From assembly GCF_019175385.1 (NCBI RefSeq), contig NC_083337.1, forward strand, positions 46,042,938 through 46,106,937: 64,000 nucleotides of DNA. Reading direction: 5' to 3'. This document shows, piece after piece, positions 1-8,626 of this stretch. The position numbers were made by a program, and so were the translations under genes. The stretch's first letter is position 1. Each line of letters opens with the position of its first letter. The DNA comes from Lycium barbarum. Its lineage: Eukaryota > Streptophyta > Magnoliopsida > Solanales > Solanaceae. The notes beneath the pieces are model-generated. The model was not told the DNA's origin, searched no databases, and saw only the letters and a program-made list of their open reading frames with translations.

Positions 1-1149
1 TTTAGGAATTTGGCCAAGAACCATGCCTTATGAAAGAAGGGTTAGCCTTACATACCTTTCCGTCGAACTATTCTACACTTCCACATTACCTTCCAATGCT
101 AGCGTTTATACCTTTATTAATATCATAACAATTGCCATTAGTCATTCACATTATCCACATTATCTAGATTCCTCAATTTGCCTCTAATTCACCCACATTC
201 ATGGTCATAACACCCATCTTCGTCCATTCGTCTAAAGTGTTTAGTTCATGATCTTAATACCATTTATAACACATTCATATCACAACCCAACAACATTCAT
301 AACTCAATTCAAACTATTTCTCAAAAAGTCACTATTCATCATTCATGACCTAGTTGACCAGATTTTCTACAATCCATGTACCTTAATTCTCCAATACCTT
401 AAACATCTTGTAAAAATCATGAATCTTACCTTAGAAGTCGTAGGAACAAGCTTTGGTTGATAATACTCTTCTTTGAGCAAAACCCTAGTTTTTCTCCATT
501 TGAATTTCTTGACTTGGATGATCCTTGATGATTCCCTTATCCTTGATTCACTTGTCTTAATGTTATTGATGGCTTATAATCCTTGAAAACCCATATAATA
601 AATGTAGAGAGAAGTTTTAGAGAGAAGTGGTGTAATGTTGTAATGAAATAAAATAAGTCTTGATCCTCATATTTAATGAATTGGAAAATCTGTGCTGGGT
701 GAACAGTGGTCGTCCATGGAGGTTTACGGTCCGTATTTCAGTTTACGGACCGTCCCTCGTGGTCGTTTTTAAGCTTAAGCAGAACCAGAAACTTTGGCCT
801 GCATGCATGGTGATTTACGACCATGGTTTACGGGCCGTAAATCACTTTACGGTCCGTCCACCAGGTCGTATTTTAGCCATTTCCTCAGCTGGCAGAAAGT
901 TGAAGTTGGACATGCCAGTTTACGACGTCAAGTTTACGGACCGTATTGCACTTTACGGTCCGTATTTTGCACTATACGACCATTGGGCAGTTTTGCCAAC
1001 TTTCAATTTTTCTCATTTCTCGACTTTTCATTCTAATCATCCACATCCCTTCACATACATTTCCCATGAAACATTATACACTCGCACTCCTCGCACACAT
1101 CATTAGTCCATTTACTTGCGTACCAACGGAAAATTTCCGAGGTGTAACA
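1..1149 (-). repeat. LTR-0, 5' part of a Ty3/Gypsy LTR, runs off the left edge
   Basis: Read on the minus strand this begins at 1149 with TGTTACACCTCGG, the same LTR start found at 16481, 23737 and 55104. It continues leftward beyond position 1. It contains the usual signature of this subfamily: a cluster of TTTACGG(T/A)CCGT palindromes at about 715-970 and, at 1-60, the equivalent of the 'gggattagccttacatacct' stretch seen at 26535. Its terminus abuts gag sequence at 1150, so it is the 5' LTR of an element nested into gag-1. The rest of that element lies outside the window. No credible coding sequence is present. Confidence 0.8.
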
Positions 1150-2034
1150 CTTACTTTTCCCTCTATCAATATCACGTCACCCCTTTGCGGATGTTGCTAC
1201 TATTCTATGTTCTAGGCATGGGCCTGAATGCGGGAAATATCCATCCCATCTTCCAATGAAGCCGTTAAACAATCTTTAAATAAATGTGGCCCTAGGACAC
1301 TCACAAATCGGTGCACTCTATTTCCCAATTCGGCCACCATAGTCGAAGCATATCTAGCCAATGAATTAAACTGAAGGCTATACTCCCGGGCACTCATATT
1401 TCCTTGTTTCAAATTTATGAATCAATCCGCTCTAGCTCGATGGACCTTGGGTGGCAAATAGTGGCGGATAAAGGCATCTACAAATTCTTGCCAAACTGGA
1501 GGTGCATTCTCTTTCCTTGAGGAAATCCAATTATTATACCATAAAACCGCCACATCCCGGAGTCTATAAGACGCCAACTCCACAGATTTAGTTTCGGAGG
1601 CATGAATAATCTTTAATGTTCTCAACATTTCATCAATAAAACCTTGCGGGTCTTCATCTGGCTATGACCAAAAAACATTCGGATGATTGAAACTCATGAA
1701 ATCAAAGGGCTCTAGTACTAACTACCCTGTCACTTGAACCTGTACCCTGCTGCTGTACCTGGGCGGCAACTAACTGCGTCAATAGATGGATAGCCTCGGT
1801 CATTTGTTGACCCTAAGTAACCGGGGGAGGAACTGGAGGCATAGGAGCTAGAGCTGAAGCCCCCACTTTTTCTTGTATAATAGGCGGAGTAGAAGAGGTA
1901 TTAGATGGAGCCTCATTATGTGATTCATCCTATACTACATTCCTTGGCGGCTCCCTTTCTACCCGTCTTTCTATCGTAGTCTTTCCCTTCTTGGCGGCTG
2001 TAGCTTTTCTCTTTGGCGGCATCTCTGAAATCAT
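1150..2034 (-). pseudogene. gag-1, truncated and frameshifted retrotransposon gag
   Basis: The start codon is at 2032-2034 (MISEMPPK-type N-terminus, as at 13773 and 21032). The reading continues through a Pro/Ser-rich N-terminal segment into a retrotrans_gag capsid-like domain. Readable pieces include ASYRLRDVAVLWYNNW (1422-1628) and SAREYSLQFNSLARYAST (1212-1412). The frame is broken between these pieces and in the N-terminal part. The C-terminal nucleocapsid and everything downstream are missing because LTR-0 interrupts the gene at 1149/1150. The closest relatives in the window are gag-2 (12319-13773) and gag-3 (19661-21032). It is clearly not functional. Confidence 0.85.
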
Positions 2035-2125
2035 AACACACTTATTAGGGAGGAGAAACTCTTATAACACAGCTCTATCGCACAATCTCATAATAAGAAG
2101 AATGGTTATTTTTCCTAAATGCCCT

Positions 2126-2178
2126 GTAGCCTCTTGTTTATTAGTGTGGCGCGCAACACACCATAAACAAGACTCTAC
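2126..2178 (-). promoter_or_regulatory. Leader stem-loop with GCGCGC loop (candidate dimerisation/packaging hairpin)
   Basis: This lies between the PBS and the gag start. On the element (minus) strand, GTAG pairs with CTAC, TCTTGTTTAT pairs with ATAAACAAGA (10 bp), and GTGTG pairs with CACAC. They close an 8-nt loop that contains the self-complementary hexamer GCGCGC. The same structure recurs at 13865-13917, 21124-21176 and 52545-52597, and with another palindrome in element A at 5453-5506. The role in RNA dimerisation or packaging is inferred by analogy with retroviral leaders. Confidence 0.6.
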
Positions 2179-2214
2179 AAGACACGACTCGTAGACACTT
2201 CCTAGGACGGAACT

Positions 2215-2226
2215 GCTCTGATACCA
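2215..2226 (-). other. Primer-binding site (initiator tRNA-Met type)
   Basis: On the minus strand this reads TGGTATCAGAGC, complementary to the 3' end of plant initiator tRNA-Met including CCA. A short spacer separates it from the LTR terminus at 2231. It marks LTR-1 as a 5' LTR relative to gag-1. Confidence 0.9.
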
Positions 2227-2230
2227 CTTT

Positions 2231-4185
2231 TGTCACCACCCTACTAGGGCCATGACGGGTACCCGGGGCTAAGCACCCAGCACCACTCGTTCTATTACTC
2301 ATTATGCGTACTGTCATTTTTCTTTTACTCATAATCGTAGGAAAACCATTTTCATTTGAAACATATTTTACCTTTATATACATAAGCCCTTCGGCTATCA
2401 AAATAACACATATATACAATGGGAAACTGTGAGACCATACTACCCACACATGTGTATCTACGAGCCTCTACTAGAGTACTAGACATATAGACGGGACAAG
2501 ACCCCGTCATGCCCAAAACATATATACACAAAAGAATAAATCATGCCCGTCCCTCTAGGCTCGGTGTAATCATAAGCAGCTCGCCTTAGCGGTGACTTGC
2601 CCGGCCATCTAGGCACGGTGGAATCGTATGCAGCCTGCCTTCGCGGTGACATATCCGGCCATTTAGGCACGGTGTAATCATATCATAATGAACTTATCAT
2701 CATCATACATTTGTCATAGAACATGCATTATAGCTTAAAGACCATCTATACTATATCGGGGTGACATTAGGTTGCGAACCCCCAATTACATTATGGAGTG
2801 ATCATAAGCATCATATCTCACCCTGAATGAGACTAACATTATAAGGTAAGTGTACACAAGGAACAACATCAATGGGACCATACTTAGGATCATTAACCTA
2901 ATGGACATCATATCTTACTTTAGGATTCTTTATACTTAAACTCACCATCATCATTATCATGCTCGTGTTTTATCTCTTTCCTTTATCTCATACTTATATA
3001 GCTCTTTATAGTCATAGACTCATCATTTCCATTAAATAGGAAAGTCATGGAAAAATAGGAACATTCATGCCATAGGAGTCATGCCTGAGAAGTAAAGGAC
3101 TAGCCTTACATACTTTTTCATTTAGCTATTCTATAGCTTGACCGTTCTCCTTCAATGCTCACGTTTCTACCTTCAAGAGAGTTCGTATTAACGTTAGCTA
3201 ATCTATCACATGAACATGTTTAACTAAAGCTAGAGAAAATTGGACAGCATTTCCTCTGTTTATAGAACTTTCCCCATATCATATATCAACTCCCAAACAT
3301 CCATAATAACACTCAAAATATTATACCCAACAATCTTCATTCACTCTACATTATCCTCATTTCAAAATTTCACTTCACTTCCTCCATAATCATGGTCATA
3401 GTTCACCTTTACATTTACTCACATATAATGCTTATCCCATGTCCTTAATATCATTTATAACATAATCATAATCACAACATATCAAGAATCATGACTCATT
3501 CCATGTTACTACTCAAAATCTCATTATTCTCATCTTTGTAACCCATTTTCTATCTCTTTTCATAATCTAAATCTTTCGATCTCTCAACATCTTAAACTAC
3601 ATGGAATGATTATAAAACTTACCTTAGATAATGTAGGAATGAGCTTTGAGTGGAAATACTTCACTTGAGCCAAAACCCTAATTCACTTCCCATGGAATTT
3701 CTTGACTTAGATGAACTCCAATGAGTTTCTTACACCTGGTTTTCATGGTTTGATTAAGTTGATCATAAATTGCTCTTGGGTTCTTGTGGAAGAAGTGTGG
3801 AGAGCTTTCTAGAGAGTTCTTGAAGTGTTGGGTGAAAAATGAAATAAATGGAATGAGGTTGTCCCTCATATTAATTTTAGAAGCTGGCCCGACTCAAATC
3901 TACGGACCAACATACGGTCTGTATCTTTTACATGGACCGTATCTCTGGCCGTATCTTTGGTCTAGTGGAAGTCCCATTCTGGACAAGACATACGGCCTAA
4001 CATACGGCCAGTATGTTGGGCCGTATAATGCCCAACTTTTCCAAACTCTTTCTCGTCGACTCGTTTGATATCCAATCCTTATGGAACCTTCTTAACACTT
4101 GTTTAACACCTCATTAAGAATTTAAGGGAAATTATAACTCTTCTTCAAGACATCATTAAGTCATCATTAATTCGGTACTCATAAA
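2231..4185 (-). repeat. LTR-1, Ty3/Gypsy LTR with internal and terminal deletions
   Basis: The 3' terminus (read on minus) is at 2231, next to the PBS. The sequence aligns by eye along LTR-2 (13970-16481), but about 360 bp around 2540 are missing, including the conserved hairpin block near the processing site. The LTR 5' end is also lost: at 4185 the text switches from LTR ('ttcggtactc') to protease-region sequence. It retains the short tandem repeats with 'ggccatctaggcacggtg' (about 2545-2680) and the ACGG(A/T)CC palindrome cluster (about 3895-4030). Confidence 0.85.
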
Positions 4186-4601
4186 TTGGTGACTTTGCTT
4201 CAGCGTCATGAACTCAAACTAAGTGATAAATATAGCCTTTTTCTATGATCTTTCTTGCCTTAGGGTAGGAAATAAACCTACCACTTGGGGATGCTGTATT
4301 ACCCTTCCTTTCGAGCACAGGCTCTCCCGGAAATTAAAATCGAACTACTTTCATTCGGTAATAACCATTAGCATAACATGAGGGCAACCAATCCATGCCC
4401 ATAATTACATCGAAATATAGCATTCCCAGCTTAACTAAATCAACTGTAGTCTGGCGGTCACATATCACAACTACACAATTTGTCTACACTTGTCTAGCTA
4501 TCACAGGATTACCAACTGGAGTAGATACCTCGAAAGGTCTAATTGGCTCGGGTTTCACCCCAATATGACCAGCGATATACGGAGTAATATAAGATAGTGT
4601 A
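4186..4601 (-). pseudogene. Protease/linker fragment of pol
   Basis: Homologous by eye to 19166-19585: the minus-strand translation covers the C-terminal half of the aspartic protease and the linker to RT, including the 'IMGMDWL' region. It is joined directly to LTR-1 at 4185 by a deletion that removed RT, RH, INT, the PPT and the end of the LTR. At 4601 it is interrupted by element A, and the upstream part resumes at 12319. Stop codons and frameshifts are present. Confidence 0.75.
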
Positions 4602-4892
4602 TGTCACGACCCAACCCCGTAGGCCGTGACTAGTGCCCTAGCTGGACACTCGTATGTACCTTTTAACTATAATCATCCACAACTAGCATAATACAGACTT
4701 ATCAATACAAAGGCAAGACGTCGTCTCAAAACTATCGCATTATTTAGACGTATCACAACAACCTGTCTCCTGGGGAGGTACAACTTTCAACAGACATTAT
4801 AGTACATAAGCCGACAAAGCTTTCATATTATATAAGGGAACATCCCCTCCATAAACGAGCCGACAAGGCTATCATAACACATTACTTCTCAA

Positions 4893-4929
<37 letters not shown>

Positions 4930-5000
4930 ACGCAAGCCGACAAGGCTGCCACTACGAATGGGAACGTCCCAAAACATAAGCCATATAGACACAACTGAAC
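4602..5000 (-). repeat. Inverted LTR 3'-end fragment of element A
   Basis: The fragment begins TGTCACGACCC, the reverse complement of an LTR 3' end. It contains 'aagccgacaaggct' repeats that match, in reverse orientation, the GCCTTGTCGGCTTG repeats of the plus LTR at about 12146-12200. An (AT)n run lies at 4895-4927. It is joined head to head with a plus-oriented LTR end around 4985-5025. The exact crossover is unclear because both sides share an 'atatatgtgggttgtg' motif. Confidence 0.7.
4895..4927. repeat. (AT)n microsatellite
   Basis: An uninterrupted alternating AT run inside the inverted LTR fragment, about 30 bp long. It is likely to vary in length between individuals. No function is implied. 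Confidence 0.9.
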
Positions 5001-5404
5001 ATATATGTGGGTTGTGTAGATTTTGGTACAGAATCTCTTGTGGTGTATATGTATTTTATCCAGGGGTACGGCGGGGCCCTGTCCCGTCATATGATACTGT
5101 TGTTACTCTTACAGGTCTGTAGACATATATGTGGGTTGTGTACAGGTTTGATCAGCTGTGTCTTTGTTTATGGGTTCTGTTCAGCTGTGTCTATACGATG
5201 TGCTGTGGTATGATGTTCGTCTATAGTGGTAGCCTTGTCAGCTTGCATGTGATATTGATATGTGATGGCATCCTTGTCGGCTTGCGGATGTTATTTCGAT
5301 ATGATTGATTGAGGACCTATAGTATCAGTCCGGTTATGTTTGACAGGTACATGTGGATGTCCAGCTCGGGCACTAGTCATGACCTACGGGGCTGGGTCGT
5401 GACA
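5001..5404 (+). repeat. 5' LTR remnant of element A (3' end only)
   Basis: From 'gattttggtacagaatctc' to GTCGTGACA at 5404, this matches 11931-12318 of the 3' LTR nearly base for base. Only about 400 bp of LTR remain. The upstream LTR body is replaced by the inverted fragment. The PBS follows at 5409, confirming the plus orientation. Confidence 0.8.
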
Positions 5405-5408
5405 AAAG

Positions 5409-5420
5409 TGGTATCAGAGC
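5409..5420 (+). other. Primer-binding site of element A (initiator tRNA-Met type)
   Basis: TGGTATCAGAGC, four bases after the LTR terminus. It is identical in sequence to the PBS of the autonomous-type copies on the minus strand (2215-2226, 32714-32725). Confidence 0.92.
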
Positions 5421-5452
5421 AGTTCATCCTCAGAGTGTCTACAGACCGTGTA

Positions 5453-5506
5453 GTAGAGTCTTGTTTATCAGTGTGTTGTGCACCACATCTATAAACAGGA
5501 AGCTAC
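5453..5506 (+). promoter_or_regulatory. Leader stem-loop with GTGCAC loop (candidate dimerisation/packaging hairpin)
   Basis: GTAG/CTAC and TCTTGTTTAT/ATAAACAGGA (one G-U pair) form the long stem. GTGTG/CACAT (one G-U pair) forms the upper stem. The 8-nt loop contains the palindrome GTGCAC. The placement relative to the PBS matches the minus-strand copies, whose loop palindrome is GCGCGC. Two compensating changes have therefore kept the loop self-complementary. It is one of few internal segments shared between this coding-free element and the gag-pol copies. Confidence 0.6.
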
Positions 5507-8500
5507 AGGACATTTAGGATGTTATCTTTCTTTCATATCTCAGATCGTGCGATAGAGCCCAGCCATAGGAAATGAAATCCCTTTCACTAACCCTTGATTT
5601 CAGCTTAAGAACAGCATCGACTGAAGAAAGTGACTAACGATATTGGAAGTTACAAAGTACGCAGGTAAGTAACGATACGAAAGAGGCATGTCGGATAAGG
5701 TAAGGATATTGAAATGTGATTGAAATGTAAAATTGGAGGATGAAAGAGAAGGTGGGTAGGAAAGTATAACAGAACATATCGTTAAAGGATCAGGTACGTC
5801 TCAAGGTACGATATGTGAGGTAAGTCCCGACACCTTTATACCTTTCACTTGAAGTTGGGAGCGCTGTGTGGCTATGATACGATATGATATATGTGTATAT
5901 ATGTTGGCCCTGTGAGCCATTGTTGGTATTTCCTGCGTGCAGGTTTTGGGATAGTAAGAAGTACAGAGGAAACTCTGCCCAAATTTTCCCAGAAATTGGA
6001 AAAAGGAAGAGAATGGGGTATAAGTTCATAATATGTTTTGAAGGTTAATATATGCAAAGATGACAAGAAATGGAAGAGTATGAGTACAATAGTGGCACAT
6101 GCAGGAACAAGGATAAAAAGAGGTGTTGAACAGAAGAAATACAATATAGAGATTATAATATAATGATACAGCACGTAGAAGAATAACAAAGGAAGTAATG
6201 AATATATATATTAGTAAAAACAAAAAAAAAAAAAAAAAAAAAAACCGATTAATATTAACGTAGTGATAGATGTTACAACAAGGTAAAATGTGAATGAACA
6301 ACAATAAATTTAAACAAAAATGAAGGGTACTAGAATAACAAAAGCAAAACTAGAATATATATATTATAAAGTAGGACACAAACTAATTAACGGGAGTGAA
6401 AAGCGAGCATAGAAAGTTGAAAAATTATGTGTAGGATTGCAAAAAAAACATGGAGGATGAAAAATATGATTGTGGAGTTAGAGTAACGATGTTTTGATGA
6501 TAGAAGATTGTGGTCAATGATGTATATATTGCAATAATTAGTAAAAATGACAAATGGATTAATAATGTAAGTACATGTATTGCATAAGATGAAATGTTAG
6601 TATAAACAAAAAATAAAAAAAAAGTATATAAGAATGTACATGACAACAGTAAGAAAAACATTAGTGTTACAAAAATAGATAGATGATTTTTGAGTGTGAA
6701 AATTATGAGAATAACATTAAAGGTTGTTATGTATGTAGTAAAATGATTTAATTTTGAAAAAACAAATTGACATAGAAAAATGAAGAAGTAGTATTAGGAA
6801 CAGTGATTAGTAACAAGGATAAAGAAAGGCGTCAATAGTGAAAGAAATACTAGAGAGAAAAGGGAGAAAAATAACTTATAAAGGATAGAAAGTGACAAAA
6901 AAAAAACATAGCAAATAAATAGATGTAATGATACGTGTAATAGTAGCAAGTAAATAAAGACGTAAAAATAGCAATTGATGAAAAGACTTATTATATAATG
7001 TTGATGATGAGATAGTACAGAAATAATCGTAAGAAACATCATACAGACTATAATAAAAAGGTGTTGGTGAAAAACAACAAAAAATACGAATAGGATGAAA
7101 ATTACTATAGAGAAAATGTATAATGAATATCAGATTTATGATATTGTTGACAATTACAGTAAAACAAATAGTGTATAGATAAGACACGAGAACTAGAGAA
7201 GAGGAAAGAATACAGACATACAATGTGTTAGATAGACAATGTGACTTACAAACAAAATACGGGCTGACAAAAAAAAAGAAATGAAATGGTTGATTTAATG
7301 TATGTGATATAAGGAACTAGAATAATGACAAAAGATAGTGAGAGAGACAGAAACTGAGAAAATGAAAGAAACAAAAACCAAATGTAAGATGTTGACAAAA
7401 GAATGATATAAAGGAATAGAAATAATAGCTACATGAAAAGAATAATAACACAAGACAGAAATTGACAAAGACATGATATGGACGCATATGGAAGGAGGGA
7501 AATTTAGGTACAGAGATGCAAATACAGAAAAGAGTATGAGAGCATCTATCCTACGGTGAAAGAGTTATAAACATTAGACAACAAAGAGAAATTGGTCTTT
7601 GGCATTATGAGGTAATATGTCAAGCAGAGACGTGAAGATGAAATGGAAAAAGGTATGGACCGAAGGACGAAAGAGAGACGAAAAGTTCAAGGTAGTACTT
7701 GGTAAAGTAAGGCGAACTGTGAAATAGAGTTGAAAAACGGGCATGTGACAGAAAAGAGGTATTTACCTCAATGTGATGATAAGGGTGCTATAGGAAAAAC
7801 TACCTATATAAGTGTCACTCGATAGGAAAAAAAAACTACCTATATAAGTGATACGAGTATTTACTTCAAAAGAGTGCTCTCGAGAGATCTAGTACGGGAC
7901 ATGATTGACATGGGATTTAGAACCCCTTAAGATGATACATCATGTGTTGTAACCTTTGTTCAGATATAAGTTAAGCGAGAAGAGACACTCGAAGAGGATT
8001 CCAATGTTAAGAGAAAGTTTCCTGACTATTACGTAATCACGAGAGGGTAAGAGATGACATGGTATCAGTATGTCACAAAGAATTCACATGGTTGATTTAA
8101 TAATGTGAGTATAGAGTTAATGACTATACAAATAAGTTTACGGGGAGAAGTAACGATGAGGACAAAAGCTGTCTAGACTAACTGAGCAAGAGGAAAGACC
8201 GACGGGTTTAAATATCAAGGAGGATCGTATTCGGAAAGTAACTCACTAATATCTTTTGGAAGCATATTCCCGAGGTGTCAAGGGCATGTTACAACCGAGA
8301 GTCATTACTAAGAAGGGAACTCATGTTCAACTATTCAAAAGGTATATTATAGGTGGTGCATGGCAGAAGATTAAAATGATGACTCCAAGAAGAAGGTACG
8401 CTGCGGACTATGCGACCTAAATAAAGAGTGGAAGTAGCTATAATATGACCACACTCTTTGGAAGTTGAATGATAACTAAAGTTAGGTGGAGAATGGTATT

Positions 8501-8590
8501 AAATTAAGCAAGAAAAGGCACAATATGACAGAAGAGTAATTGATTCGTCATAAGATCACCATAACCAGTATACTCATACAGGACTAGTTT
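5507..8590 (+). other. Non-coding, A-rich and C-poor internal domain of element A
   Basis: No gag, PR, RT, RH or INT motif could be read in any frame. The plus strand is rich in A and G and poor in C, most strongly at about 6030-7600. Short minus-strand frames full of Phe, Leu and Tyr there are simply the complement of that composition. A poly(A) run lies at 6222-6244. A short direct repeat containing 'aactacctatataagtg' occurs at about 7797-7850. The stretch fills the position of gag-pol between leader and PPT, as in large retrotransposon derivatives. Confidence 0.65.
6222..6244 (+). repeat. Poly(A) tract
   Basis: A run of A of over 20 bases within the A-rich domain of element A. It could mark an old insertion or slippage. 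No target-site duplication or retroposon body was seen around it. Confidence 0.8.
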
Positions 8591-8626
8591 AACATTCGAG
8601 GACGAATGTTCTAAAGGGGGGAAGGA
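8591..8626 (+). promoter_or_regulatory. PPT with adjacent 8-bp hairpin, element A
   Basis: AACATTCG-AGGA-CGAATGTT (8591-8610) is a perfect 8-bp stem with a 4-nt loop. It is followed by the polypurine tract AAAGGGGGGAAGGA (8613-8626) and then by the LTR start TGTTACATCCCG at 8627. The PPT primes plus-strand DNA synthesis in LTR elements. The hairpin recurs next to the PPT of the minus-strand copies. Confidence 0.8.

Noticed and set aside
794..1215. Overlapping plus-strand frames of 80-148 aa at 660-1215
   Set aside because: They lie on the antisense strand of LTR-0 and are driven by its palindrome cluster. No homology to a known protein was recognised.
5409..5420. Possible tRNA gene at the PBS
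   Set aside because: Only the 12 bases complementary to the tRNA 3' end are present. No cloverleaf or A/B boxes are present.
5790..7223. A run of minus-strand open frames rich in Phe, Leu, Ile and Tyr that look like membrane proteins
   Set aside because: They are the complement of the A-rich plus strand of element A. They overlap each other in different frames, show no family motif and have no counterpart elsewhere.
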